A DNA stretch of 64,000 bases, from NCBI RefSeq assembly GCF_020781835.1, contig NZ_JAJGNJ010000001.1, positions 469,070 through 533,069 of the forward strand. Reading direction: 5' to 3'. Under the pieces are notes generated by a model. The model had not been told where the DNA came from and searched no databases. It worked only from the letters and a program-made list of their open reading frames with translations. Positions 44,657-53,594 of this stretch are shown here, piece by piece; the first letter of the stretch is position 1, and every line of letters begins with the position of its first letter. The DNA is from Microbacterium testaceum (GTDB lineage: Bacteria; Actinomycetota; Actinomycetes; Actinomycetales; Microbacteriaceae). The position numbers and the translations under genes are program-made.

Positions 44657-44699
44657 CTCCGGGCCGGGAGGGAGTTGGGGGCGTCCCCCCGGCCCGGAG
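44657..44699. terminator. Bidirectional terminator, regulator / MMPL
   Basis: CTCCGGGCCGGG and CCCGGCCCGGAG form a perfect 12-bp stem with a 19-nt loop between the convergent ends of the regulator (44650) and the MMPL gene (44703). Confidence 0.85.
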
Positions 44700-44702
44700 G
44701 AT

Positions 44703-46829
44703 TCAGGAGACCGTCGCGCGATGGCGGCGGTCGGCGCGTGTGGCCGGGACCTCGGACGCGGCCGCGCTGGCGGCCTCGGCATCCGTCACCTTCGGCTTGC
44801 GCGGCCACCAGAACCGGTCGCCCGCGATGAACGCCATCGCGGGGACGATGACCGTGCGCACCAGGAGGGTGTCGATGAGGACACCGATGCACACGATCAC
44901 GCCGATCTGGGTGAGCGTGATGAGGGGCAGCACCCCGAGCACGGCGAACACGGCGGCGAGCAGGATGCCGGCGCTCGTGATGACCGCGCCGGTCGCGGCG
45001 AGCGCGCGGATCATGCCGTTCGTCGTGCCGAGGGTGCGGGTCTCCTCCTGCGCGCGGGTGACGAGGAAGATGCTGTAGTCCACACCCAAGGCGACGAGGA
45101 ACAGGAAGCTGAACAGCAGCACGTTCGTGTCGATGGCGGGGAAGCCGAACAGCGGCGTCTGGAAGAGCCACCAGGCGGCGCCGACCGCGGAGAAGAAGCT
45201 CGCGACGACGGCGATCAGCAGCAGCACCGGTGCGAGCAGCGCGCGCAACAGGATCACGAGCACGAGGAACACCAGCACGAGGATCAGTGGGATGATCAGG
45301 GCCTGATCGCGTTCCTGCGCTCCCGTCACGTCGAGGGCCTGCGCGTCGAGGCCCCCGACGAGGGTCTGACCGGAGCCGACGGAGTCGAGGTCGGCGCGCA
45401 GCCGCTCGATCGTGGCGAAGGCCTCCGGCGTCTCGGCCGACGCGGTGAGGGTGACGTCGATGCGCGTCCAGTCGCTCGTCTCTTCGACGACGCGGGCCGA
45501 GTCGACGCCCTCGATATTCCCGGCCGCCTCGACCACCGCCTGGGCGTCGGCGACCGGCGCCATGACCGTGGCCGGGGACGTCGCGCCCGCCGAGAACGCC
45601 TCGGCGAGCACCTCCTGGCCCTTCACGGCGTCGGGCTTCTGCAGGAACCGGTCGTTCTGCGAGAGCCCGGTCTGCACGAAGAACAGACCGCTCGCGAGCG
45701 CACCGAGCACCACCGCGCCGGTCAGGGCGACGACGACGGGACGCTTCGAGACGGCGCGTCCGAGCTTCCCCCACGGGCTCCGGGCGACGGCATCCGGCGA
45801 ACCGAAGCGGGGAACGTACGGCCAGAACAGCCACCGACCGAACAGCACGAGCGCGGCGGGCAGCACCAGCAGCGCGAACGCCATGGCGACGACGACGCCG
45901 ATGGCGCATGCGAGACCGAGGGCGCGGTTGCCCGACAGCTCGCCGAGGAGCAGCGTCGCGAGGGCCAGGGCGACGGTCGATCCGCTCGCGATGATCGCCG
46001 GTCCCGCCCCGCGCACCGCGCGCCGCATGGCCTCGCGGCGATCCTCGGCGAGGCGCAGTTCGTCACGGTATCGGGCGATGAGCAGGAGTGCGTAGTTCGT
46101 CCCCGCGCCGAACACGAGTACGGACAGGATGCCGGTGATCGAGGCATCCAGTTGGACTCCCGCGAGCGCGGCGATGCGCCGGGCCACGATGCCCGCCGAC
46201 GCGTCGGCGGTGCCGATCACCACGAGCGGAACGAGCCACAGCCACGGGCTGCGGTAGGTGATCAGCAGCAGTACGGCGACGACGATCACGGTGGTCAGCA
46301 GCAGCGTGAAGTCCGCGCCGTCGAACACCGCGGCGATGTCGACCTCGAATCCCTCGGGCCCGGTGAGGTAGGTGACGACGTCGTCGAGCCCGTCGGCGGC
46401 GAGCGCGCGGATCTCGTCGGCCCGCTCGCTCTGCGCCGCGACGTCCTCTTCGGGCGTCAGGGGCACCACGAGGAGCGCGACCGTGCCGTCCTCGGAGACC
46501 TGCGGCGGGGGGATGAAACCGTCCGGGGTGAGATCGACGAGGTCGCCGAACGCCTTCTGCTGGATGGCGGCCACGGTCTCGGGCGGAAGGGCCTCGCCGT
46601 CCTCGGACGCGAAGACGAGCAGAGCCGAGGTGGTGTCGGCATCCGGGAAGCTCTCGAGGATCTTCTCGACCTGGACCGATTCGGCGGAGTCGGGCAGGCC
46701 CGAGTCCGGTGCCGTCTCGGACTCGGCGCCCGACCCCAGAGCGAACAGGGCCGCGACGCCCGCGAAGGCGACGACGAGCACGATCCAGGAGGTACGGGCC
46801 GAGGTCAGGAAGCGCAGGAAGCCGTTCAT
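44703..46829 (-). CDS. MMPL/RND-family transporter
   Basis: A 708-residue exporter with 12 membrane segments in two repeats. Large extracytoplasmic loops follow segments 1 and 7 (about 35-165 and 385-500). FGAGTNYALLLIARYRDEL (about 232-250) and FLVALGVDYSIFLVTRAQEE (about 570-590) are the paired MMPL signature segments with the proton-relay Asp/Tyr. It probably exports lipids or toxic hydrophobic compounds. It is divergent from a MarR gene with operator sites between. Confidence 0.92.
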   Translation of the reverse strand: MNGFLRFLTSARTSWIVLVVAFAGVAALFALGSGAESETAPDSGLPDSAESVQVEKILESFPDADTTSALLVFASEDGEALPPETVAAIQQKAFGDLVDLTPDGFIPPPQVSEDGTVALLVVPLTPEEDVAAQSERADEIRALAADGLDDVVTYLTGPEGFEVDIAAVFDGADFTLLLTTVIVVAVLLLITYRSPWLWLVPLVVIGTADASAGIVARRIAALAGVQLDASITGILSVLVFGAGTNYALLLIARYRDELRLAEDRREAMRRAVRGAGPAIIASGSTVALALATLLLGELSGNRALGLACAIGVVVAMAFALLVLPAALVLFGRWLFWPYVPRFGSPDAVARSPWGKLGRAVSKRPVVVALTGAVVLGALASGLFFVQTGLSQNDRFLQKPDAVKGQEVLAEAFSAGATSPATVMAPVADAQAVVEAAGNIEGVDSARVVEETSDWTRIDVTLTASAETPEAFATIERLRADLDSVGSGQTLVGGLDAQALDVTGAQERDQALIIPLILVLVFLVLVILLRALLAPVLLLIAVVASFFSAVGAAWWLFQTPLFGFPAIDTNVLLFSFLFLVALGVDYSIFLVTRAQEETRTLGTTNGMIRALAATGAVITSAGILLAAVFAVLGVLPLITLTQIGVIVCIGVLIDTLLVRTVIVPAMAFIAGDRFWWPRKPKVTDAEAASAAASEVPATRADRRHRATVS

Positions 46830-46843
46830 CGCCGTCTTTCACT

Positions 46844-46874
46844 AGATTCTAAAGTATCTCGAAAATCGAGATAC
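46844..46874. promoter_or_regulatory. MarR operator pair between MMPL and marR
   Basis: Site 1 (46854-46874) has perfect 9-bp arms GTATCTCGA and TCGAGATAC around AAA. Site 2 (46844-46859) is the near-palindrome AGATTCTAAAGTATCT and overlaps the MMPL -10 (TAGAAT on the minus strand). Both lie between the divergent genes. Confidence 0.75.
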
Positions 46875-46902
46875 GAGAAAGGTACTCCTATCCGGACGTA
46901 GG

Positions 46903-47403
46903 ATGCCAGTCATGGACGCGACGGATTCCCCTCCGCCTCCCGCGGCCGGAGTCCCGCCCGTGCGGCCCGCGACGGCGCTCGTACGTGCGCTCTTCAGCGC
47001 CGGCGCCGAGTTCGAGAAGTCGCTGCAGCAGGAACTCTCCGTCAACCCCACCGGACTGGACGCCATGGGCCACCTGGTCATGTCGGGCCCGCTCTCCCCG
47101 GGCGAGCTCTCGCGACGGCTCGACCTGACAACCGCGGCGACCACCGCCGCCATCGACCGTCTCGTGGCACTGGGCCACGTGACCCGGGCTCCCCACCCGA
47201 CCGACCGTCGCAGTCTGCTCGTGGTACCGACCGAGGCGTCGGTGCAGCGCGCGATGAGCAGACTGGCGCCGATGATCGCGGCCGTGGACGCCGTGCTCGA
47301 CGACTTCACCGACGACGAGCAGGAGGTCATCGCCCGGTATCTCGCGCGCGTCGTGGCCTCGTACGGGACGCCGGTCGACGACGACACCGCGCGCCCGCGG
47401 TAG
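46903..47403 (+). CDS. MarR-family transcriptional regulator
   Basis: A 166-residue MarR protein. The winged helix spans about 45-110: SPGELSRRLDLTTAATTAAI is the recognition helix region and PHPTDRRSLLVVPTE the wing with the conserved DRR. Two ATGs are possible, 46903 and 46912. It most likely represses the divergent MMPL exporter and itself through the operator pair at 46844-46874. Confidence 0.9.
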   Translation: MPVMDATDSPPPPAAGVPPVRPATALVRALFSAGAEFEKSLQQELSVNPTGLDAMGHLVMSGPLSPGELSRRLDLTTAATTAAIDRLVALGHVTRAPHPTDRRSLLVVPTEASVQRAMSRLAPMIAAVDAVLDDFTDDEQEVIARYLARVVASYGTPVDDDTARPR

Positions 47404-47415
47404 GCACCGCGGGCT

Positions 47416-47440
47416 GCGGCACCCTTTTTCGCGGTGCCGC
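47416..47440 (+). terminator. Terminator after marR
   Basis: GCGGCACC and GGTGCCGC form an 8-bp stem with a T-rich loop (CTTTTTCGC); outer CCGCGG segments at 47407 and 47441 can extend the structure. Confidence 0.7.
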
Positions 47441-47523
47441 CCCGCGGAGTTCGTGGCCGACACCCCGTACCGGCGGGGCAGGGCCGGCGCTTCGCGATCG
47501 ATCTCCGCACGACGGGAGAGCCG

Positions 47524-47570
47524 GGATCGTCCTCCAGGCGGACCCGGATACACCCCCGGACGGACGATCC
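47524..47570 (+). promoter_or_regulatory. Inverted repeat upstream of the ABC exporter
   Basis: GGATCGTCC (47524-47532) and GGACGATCC (47562-47570) are a perfect 9-bp inverted repeat with a 29-nt spacer, ending 28 nt before the ATPase gene. Its half-site equals that of the palindrome before the response regulator (43932-43945). Confidence 0.5.
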
Positions 47571-47598
47571 GGATGCCACTGCGGACTGGGATGGAGAC

Positions 47599-48336
47599 AT
47601 GTCCACCTCCACCCCTCCTGTCCTTTCCGCATCCGGCCTGATCAAGCAGTACGGCGAGCTCCGCGCCCTCGACGAGGTGTCGCTGACCATCCGCGCCGGT
47701 GAGTCGGTCGCCGTGATGGGCGCCTCCGGTTCGGGCAAGACGACGTTGCTGCACTGTCTCGCCGCGATCCTCCCGCCCGACGGCGGCTCCGTCGTGCTGC
47801 GGGCACCCGACGCCGAACCGCGCGAACTCGCCGGGCTCGACGAGGGCGAACGGGCGCGAATCCGGCGCACCGTGCTGGGTTTCGTGTTCCAAGAGCACCT
47901 GCTGCTGCCCGAACTGACCGCGGTCGAGAACGCCGCACTCCCCCTGCTTCTGCAAGGACAGCGGAGGCAGGATGCCGAGCGGCACGCGGCCGCGTGGCTC
48001 GCGGCGCTGGGCCTCGCCGGGCTGGAGCAGCGCCGGATCGGCCAACTCTCGGGCGGACAGGCGCAACGGGTCGCGATCGCCCGCGCCCAGGTCACGGGGG
48101 CACCGATCGTCTTCGCCGACGAGCCGACGGGGGCGCTGGACTCCGCGACATCGTCGGAGGTGCTCTCAGCGCTGCTGAACGCGACCACGGGGCAGGGACG
48201 CACGCTCGTCATGGTCACGCACGACCCCGACGTCGCTCGACGCTGCTCGCGCATCGTCCGCCTCCGCGACGGGCGGATCGTGGACGACGCGGTGGTCCCG
48301 GCTCCGGCTGCGGCGAGCGGGGAGGCGGCGCGATGA
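47599..48336 (+). CDS. ABC exporter ATPase (MacB/LolD type)
   Basis: A 245-residue ATPase. Walker A is GASGSGKTTLLHCLA (about 40-54), the Q-loop is FVFQEHLLLPELTAVEN, the signature LSGGQAQRVAIARA, Walker B VFADEPTGALD, and the H-loop VTHDPDVA. This set is typical of MacB/LolD/BceA exporters. ATG 47599 has GGAG upstream. It overlaps the permease gene by 4 nt. Confidence 0.93.
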   Translation: MSTSTPPVLSASGLIKQYGELRALDEVSLTIRAGESVAVMGASGSGKTTLLHCLAAILPPDGGSVVLRAPDAEPRELAGLDEGERARIRRTVLGFVFQEHLLLPELTAVENAALPLLLQGQRRQDAERHAAAWLAALGLAGLEQRRIGQLSGGQAQRVAIARAQVTGAPIVFADEPTGALDSATSSEVLSALLNATTGQGRTLVMVTHDPDVARRCSRIVRLRDGRIVDDAVVPAPAAASGEAAR

Positions 48337-49658
48337 GCGCCGTCCTTCCCCTCGCCCGCATGCTGTCGCGACCGAGCACGCAGGGGCGGGCCGCGATCGT
48401 GCTGCCGGTCGTCGCCTTCGCGGTGACGACCACGCTGCTTCTGGTCGTCGCCGGCGGCGCGCGGATGTTCCTCGTCGACCCGCGGGCGATCGCGGGCGGC
48501 TTGTACGGCACCCTCGCCGTGCTCGCCCTCCTTCTGCTCTCCGTTCCGCTGGCGACCCTCGGCGCCGCGGCCGCGCGACTGTCGAGTCGGCGCCGCAACG
48601 ACCGCCTCGCGACGCTGCGTCTCCTGGGCGCGAGCACGGGCGAGATCTGGATGCTCACGGTCACGGAGGCGACGCTCACCGCCGCCGCCGGTGCCATGAC
48701 GGGCATCGCGCTCTACGGGGCGGTGCTTCCGGCTGTGGGACTGCTGCCGTTCTTCGGCGGCCCGATCGGTGTCGCGGCCGTCGCCGCCCACCCCGTCCTG
48801 ATCGCCGCGGTCGTGGTCGCGGTGGTGGTCATCGCCGCCGTCAGCGCGGCGGCCGGTCTGCGCCGGGTGACCGTCACTCCCCTCGGCGTGCGCACGCGCA
48901 GTGCGACGCCGCCGAAGCGTCTGCGGCTGCTGGCCGTGGGCGGCATCCTGATCCTGCTCGTCGCGGTCGCCGTGTCCAACGTCGGAGTCGTGGGCGAGGC
49001 CTTCGGCAACGCCGTGTCGACGGCCGTGCTGCTCGCGCTGTTCGCCGGAGCGCTGGGTCTGTTGAACCTGATCGGCGCTCCGATCGTGGCGGCCCGCGGC
49101 CGCGCGATGGCGCGTCACGCCCGCACCGCCGCGCGCCTGATCGCCGGCCGGGAGCTCGCTGCTCACCCCGGTCCGGCATGGCGCCGCGTCTCGGGCATGG
49201 CGCTCGTGTCGTTCATCGCCGTCGTCGCGGGGTGCGGACTGGCTCTGGCCGGCCCGGCCGGCGACGCGGAGCCGATGCTCGCAGACATCCGGACCGGCGT
49301 GCTCGTGACCCTCGGGATCGCGTTCGTCCTCCTCGCGTGCGCCGTCGGTGTGACGCAGGCCTCGGCGGCGCTCGAGGACCGCGAGCTCATCGTGGGGCTC
49401 GACCGCCTGGGCATCCCGGACTCCGAACTGCGCCGGGCGCGCCGTCTGACCGTCATGGTCCCCCTGCGGTGGGCGGCGGTGGGCGGAGCCGCTGTCGGCG
49501 CGGTGCTGGCGTTCCCGGTCGTCGGTATGAGCGTCGTCGTCGCACCGCTGTCGGTCGCGACCATCGCGGGAACCTTCGCCGCCGGCTTCGCTCTCGTCGC
49601 CACAGCCCTGGCGTCGACGCGTCCGATCGTCACCGGCATCCGTCGCGGCACGCTCTGA
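48333..49658 (+). CDS. FtsX-like ABC exporter permease
   Basis: A 441-residue permease with about ten membrane segments. It has an FtsX-type motif RLSSRRRNDRLATLRLLGAS after the first helices and a second one, RELIVGLDRLGIPDSELRRA, near residue 350. It lacks the very large extracellular domain of BceB. With the ATPase it likely expels peptides or hydrophobic compounds; its closeness to the Sdp and two-component genes is suggestive but unproven. Confidence 0.88.
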   Translation: MSAVLPLARMLSRPSTQGRAAIVLPVVAFAVTTTLLLVVAGGARMFLVDPRAIAGGLYGTLAVLALLLLSVPLATLGAAAARLSSRRRNDRLATLRLLGASTGEIWMLTVTEATLTAAAGAMTGIALYGAVLPAVGLLPFFGGPIGVAAVAAHPVLIAAVVVAVVVIAAVSAAAGLRRVTVTPLGVRTRSATPPKRLRLLAVGGILILLVAVAVSNVGVVGEAFGNAVSTAVLLALFAGALGLLNLIGAPIVAARGRAMARHARTAARLIAGRELAAHPGPAWRRVSGMALVSFIAVVAGCGLALAGPAGDAEPMLADIRTGVLVTLGIAFVLLACAVGVTQASAALEDRELIVGLDRLGIPDSELRRARRLTVMVPLRWAAVGGAAVGAVLAFPVVGMSVVVAPLSVATIAGTFAAGFALVATALASTRPIVTGIRRGTL

Positions 49659-49738
49659 ACGGGACGGCGCCGCCCCCGGGTGTCCCGTGCCACGCCCGGG
49701 CGCGGTGGCGTGGAACACGGCGGTGCTAGCGTGCGGGG

Positions 49739-50146
49739 GTGATCCCGGATGCCACTGCCCCGCGCCTCATCCACGTCTCGGCCGCGGTCATCACCGACGC
49801 CGACGGACGCCTGCTGCTCGTGCGGAAAGCCGGCACCACGGCGTTCATGCAGCCCGGCGGCAAGCCGGAGCCGGGCGAGTCGCCCGCCGAGACGCTGGCG
49901 CGCGAGCTCGCTGAGGAGGTCGGCCTGCGGGTCGAGCCCGATGCCCTCGAACCCCTCGGCTCCTTCACCGCCACCGCGGCGAACGAGCCCGGCTTCGCGG
50001 TGGTCGCCGACGTGTTCCGCGTCGACATCGGCGACCAGCGGCCGATCCCGGATGCCGAGATCGCCGAGCTCCGCTGGGTCACCGCCGCGACGGCATCCGG
50101 GATCGAGGTCGCCCCGCTCGCGCGGGAGTTCTTCCTGCCGGCCTGA
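49739..50146 (+). CDS. NUDIX hydrolase
   Basis: A 135-residue MutT-like hydrolase. The Nudix box runs from GGKPEPGESPAETLARELAE to EVGL (about 38-61) and matches Gx5Ex7REUxEExGU exactly. The substrate is not predictable. GTG 49739 has TAGCGT (49727-49732) 6 nt upstream, so it is probably leaderless. It ends next to the convergent tetR stop with no gap. Confidence 0.93.
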   Translation: MIPDATAPRLIHVSAAVITDADGRLLLVRKAGTTAFMQPGGKPEPGESPAETLARELAEEVGLRVEPDALEPLGSFTATAANEPGFAVVADVFRVDIGDQRPIPDAEIAELRWVTAATASGIEVAPLAREFFLPA

Positions 50147-50725
50147 TCAGGATCCGGTACCCGTCAGGGCACGCAACGCCATGCCGGCGAGGATCTCCCC
50201 CGCCTCGGCGGCGACCGCGCTATGCGGTGTCGAGTTGAGCAGCCCGAACGCGCCAAGCAGCCGCGTCTGCCGCTCGTCGGCGTCGAACTGCGGCCGGAGG
50301 GCGGCCAGGACCTGATCCCACTGCTGCACGTACCGGCGCTGCAGACTGCGGACGGTGTGATTCGCCTCGGCGGGCAGCTGCGCGAGCTCGCGATCCTGGA
50401 TGCGGATGATGTCGGGGTCGGCGGTGGCGAAGTCCAGGTGGAAGTACACGAGGCGGCGCAGCACCTCGGCCGGGGGTCCCGGCTCGGCGACGAGCTCGCG
50501 GCATCCATCGAGCAGGCGGCGACTCGCGTCGACGAGCACTTCGGCCAGCAGCGCCTCCTTGCTGGGGAAGTAGTTGTACAGTGCCGGGCCGCTCATCCCG
50601 ACCGCCTCGCCCAGTTCGACGGTCGAGACCGCCGCGAACCCGCGCTCGGCGAACAGCCGTGCGGCCGATCGCATCAGCGAGGCGCGGCGATTCGCCTTCT
50701 GCGTCGCCCTCCATGTCGCGGTCAC
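50147..50725 (-). CDS. TetR-family regulator of the acyl-CoA carboxylase operon
   Basis: A 192-residue TetR. SAARLFAERGFAAVSTVELG and VGMSGPALYNYFPSKEAL form the helix-turn-helix. It is the last gene of the mccB-mccA-citE operon (24 nt after citE), an arrangement common for regulators of leucine and acyclic terpenoid breakdown. The twin operator at 55158-55198 in front of mccB is its probable target, giving negative feedback. Confidence 0.9.
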   Translation of the reverse strand: MTATWRATQKANRRASLMRSAARLFAERGFAAVSTVELGEAVGMSGPALYNYFPSKEALLAEVLVDASRRLLDGCRELVAEPGPPAEVLRRLVYFHLDFATADPDIIRIQDRELAQLPAEANHTVRSLQRRYVQQWDQVLAALRPQFDADERQTRLLGAFGLLNSTPHSAVAAEAGEILAGMALRALTGTGS

Positions 50726-50749
50726 GCCGTTGCTCCTCTCGCGGGGTCC

Positions 50750-51535
50750 TCAGCGCAGCATCTCACGAGCCTGGCGGAGCACCGGCTCGTCGATCATGCG
50801 CCCGCGGAAACGGAACACCCCCGGCTGATGCTCCGCCTCCTCGAGGACTGCCCGCGCCCACGCCCGCTCCTCCTCGGTGCTCGCGTAGGCCGCGCGGATC
50901 ACGGCCACCTGCGTCGGGTGGATGCAGGCGGTGGCGGTGAAACCCGAGGCCGCGGCGTCCTCGCACTCGGCGCGGAGCCCGTCGATGTCGGCGATGTCGA
51001 GGTGCACGGCGTCGATGGCGGCGCGGCCGTGGGCGTGGGCCGCCAGCAGCACCGCAGCCCGGGCCGCGCGGGCCACGTCGCGGTAGCGCCCGTCGGGGAA
51101 GCGGCTCGAGCGTCCGTTCATGCTCGCGATGAGATCCTCCGCGCCCCACATGAGCCCCACCGTCGCAGGGTGCGCGGCGATCTCGGCGGCGCGCACGACT
51201 CCTCGCGCGGTCTCACACAGCGCGACCACCTCGAACGCCGAGGTGGCCGCGATGTCGTCCGCCGACTCGGCCTTCGCGAGCATCACGCGGGAGTATCCGG
51301 TCGCGCGCACCGCCGCGACGTCGAGGGCGTGGGCGGCCGACCCTGCGGGGTTGAGCCGCACGATCGTGCGGTCGGGGTCGAGCGGCGTCGCGGCGAGCGC
51401 CTCGCGCGCCCGCGCTTTGTCGGCGGAGGCGACGGCGTCCTCCAGGTCGAGGATCACCGTGTCGGCGGCCGCCGCCGCCTTCGCGTAACGGTCGGGACGG
51501 TCGGCGGGGCAGAAGAGCAGAGCGGGGCCGTTCAT
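50750..51535 (-). CDS. CitE-like citrate lyase beta / HpcH-HpaI family
   Basis: A 261-residue CitE-like lyase. LFCPADRPDRYAKAAAAAD, VILDLEDAV, IVRLNPAGS, MLAKAESADD, LCETARGV and GAEDLIASMNG are the family blocks; Glu and Asp in LCE and LDLEDA bind magnesium. Stand-alone CitE proteins cleave or hydrolyse acyl-CoA intermediates such as methylmalyl- or citramalyl-CoA. Beside a methylcrotonyl-type carboxylase it may replace HMG-CoA lyase in leucine degradation. ATG 51535 has AAGGAG upstream. Confidence 0.88.
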   Translation of the reverse strand: MNGPALLFCPADRPDRYAKAAAAADTVILDLEDAVASADKARAREALAATPLDPDRTIVRLNPAGSAAHALDVAAVRATGYSRVMLAKAESADDIAATSAFEVVALCETARGVVRAAEIAAHPATVGLMWGAEDLIASMNGRSSRFPDGRYRDVARAARAAVLLAAHAHGRAAIDAVHLDIADIDGLRAECEDAAASGFTATACIHPTQVAVIRAAYASTEEERAWARAVLEEAEHQPGVFRFRGRMIDEPVLRQAREMLR

Positions 51536-51593
51536 CGGGCACTCCTTCGGGGTTTCGCGGGTGGAGCCGGGGCGGGGGGCGGCGTCTCTCGGC

Positions 51594-53594
51594 TCAGGGA
51601 GATCGAGCCGGCCCCGCCGCACCCGGGGTGTCGTCGAGACCGTGCGGCGACACCACCGCGAGCGTCTGACCCCGTGTCACGACGTCCCCGACCCGCGCGT
51701 GCAGCGTGACCGTGCCGGCGACCGTCGAGCGCACGACGTGCTCCATCTTCATCGCCTCGACCGCCACGACCGCGTCGCCGACCTCGATCTCGTCACCGTC
51801 GGCGACGCGCACCACCACCACGGTCCCCGGCATCGGCGACACGAGCAGGGGATCGGCGTCCGTCGTCGCGTCGGCGCCGTGGTGCGTCCCGGCGGTCTCG
51901 AAACGCCGCACGGCTCCGTCATGTGCGATCCACACCGCGTCCGCGTCCACCTCCGCCGCGAACGTCCGGGCCTCGCCGTCGAGGTCGACCGTCACCCCGT
52001 CCGTGTGCGACAGCACCCGCGCGACCCGCCCGTCGGCGGACAGCGTCTTCCCGCGGCCGCTCACCTCGACGACGCGCTCCTCGCCCGCCGCCGTGAGCGG
52101 GTAGCGCCGCGGCGCGGCGGGTCCGAGGCGCCACCCGTCGCGGCGGCCCCACGGGCCCTCGGACGCGTCGCGCGGCACAGCATCCAGCAGCAGGGCGGCC
52201 TCCGCGAACGCGCGGTCGTCGAGCGGAGCCGCCGTCAGCTCCGCCGCCTCGCGGGCGATCGTGCCGGTGTCCATGGTGCCGTCGACGACATCCGGCAGCG
52301 CGATCAGGGCCCGCAGGAACTCCACGTTCGTCGGGAACCCGAAAACCGCGGTGTCGCCGAGCGCTGCGGCGAGCCGACACCGGGCGCTCTCCCGGTCCGG
52401 TCCCCACGCGATGACCTTCGCGAGCATCGGGTCGTAGTCGATCGAGACATCGAGGCTGTCCTCGAGCGCCGTGTCGACGCGGATCCCCTCCCCCGCCGGA
52501 TGGACCACGCGCGAGACGTGCCCGCCCGTCGGCAGGAACCCGGATGCCGGGTCCTCGGCGTACACGCGCGCCTCGAAGGCGTGCCCGGTCAGGGTCACGG
52601 CATCCTGTGTCACGCTCAGGGGCTCGCCGGCCGCGATCCGCAGCTGCTGCTCGACGAGGTCGAGGCCCGTGATCTCCTCGGTGACCGGGTGCTCGACCTG
52701 CAGCCGCGTGTTCATCTCCATGAAGAAGAACTCGTCGGGGGCGTCGGCCGACACGATGAACTCCACCGTCCCGGCGCCGCGGTAACCGACGCTGCGCGCC
52801 GTCTCGCACGCGGCTTCACCGATGCGGGCCCGGGTCTCGGCGTCGAGCAGCGGCGACGGCGCCTCTTCGATGACCTTCTGGTGGCGGCGCTGCAGCGAGC
52901 ATTCGCGTTCACCGAGGTGCACCACGCCGCCGTGCGCATCCGCGAGCACCTGCACCTCGATGTGCCGCGGGCGGTGGAGGTAGCGCTCGAGGAACAGCGT
53001 GTCGTCGCCGAAGCTCGCGGCGGCCTCCCGGCGGGCGGCCGCGAGGCCGGGGACGAGGTCGGCGGCCCCCTCGACGACGTGCATGCCTTTGCCGCCGCCG
53101 CCCGCGGACGGCTTGATCAGCAACGGATACCCGATGCCGTCGGCTGCGGCGACGAGCTCGTCGTCGGTCATCCCGGCGCGGGCGACCCCCGGGACGGTGG
53201 GAACGGAGCGCTGCTCGACCGCGTGCTTGGCGGTGATCTTGTCGCCCATGACCGAGATGGCATCCGGGGTCGGACCGATGAACACGAGCCCGGCGTCCTC
53301 GCATGCCCGGGCGAACCCCGCGTTCTCGGCGAGGAACCCGTACCCCGGGTGCACGGCCTGCGCGCCCGTCGCGAGGGCCGCGCGGATCACGGCATCCCGG
53401 TCGAGGTAGCTCTGCGCGGCGGCGGACGGGCCGATGCGCACCGCGACGTCGGCGAGGTGCACGTGACGCGCGTGCGCGTCGGCGTCGCTGTAGACGGCGA
53501 CCGACCGGATGCCGAGACGGCGGAGCGTGCGGATGATGCGGCAGGCGATCTCGCCGCGGTTGGCGATGAGGACGGTGTCGAACATGGCGCTCAC
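51594..53594 (-). CDS. Acyl-CoA carboxylase alpha subunit (biotin carboxylase/BCCP)
   Basis: A 666-residue subunit. The biotin carboxylase part (about 1-450) has [28 protein letters not shown], the ATP loop [14 protein letters not shown] and [15 protein letters not shown]. The C-terminal biotinyl domain has Lys616 in EAMKMEH. It carboxylates biotin for the partner beta subunit. The start is GTG 53594, overlapping mccB (GTGA); ATG 53585 is an alternative giving the usual [11 protein letters not shown] start. Confidence 0.93.
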   Translation of the reverse strand: MSAMFDTVLIANRGEIACRIIRTLRRLGIRSVAVYSDADAHARHVHLADVAVRIGPSAAAQSYLDRDAVIRAALATGAQAVHPGYGFLAENAGFARACEDAGLVFIGPTPDAISVMGDKITAKHAVEQRSVPTVPGVARAGMTDDELVAAADGIGYPLLIKPSAGGGGKGMHVVEGAADLVPGLAAARREAAASFGDDTLFLERYLHRPRHIEVQVLADAHGGVVHLGERECSLQRRHQKVIEEAPSPLLDAETRARIGEAACETARSVGYRGAGTVEFIVSADAPDEFFFMEMNTRLQVEHPVTEEITGLDLVEQQLRIAAGEPLSVTQDAVTLTGHAFEARVYAEDPASGFLPTGGHVSRVVHPAGEGIRVDTALEDSLDVSIDYDPMLAKVIAWGPDRESARCRLAAALGDTAVFGFPTNVEFLRALIALPDVVDGTMDTGTIAREAAELTAAPLDDRAFAEAALLLDAVPRDASEGPWGRRDGWRLGPAAPRRYPLTAAGEERVVEVSGRGKTLSADGRVARVLSHTDGVTVDLDGEARTFAAEVDADAVWIAHDGAVRRFETAGTHHGADATTDADPLLVSPMPGTVVVVRVADGDEIEVGDAVVAVEAMKMEHVVRSTVAGTVTLHARVGDVVTRGQTLAVVSPHGLDDTPGAAGPARSP

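Noticed and set aside
46842..49718. Very long open frame on the minus strand
   Set aside because: It is antisense to marR, the ABC exporter and its permease, which have clear family motifs; its composition is arginine-rich high-GC shadow sequence.
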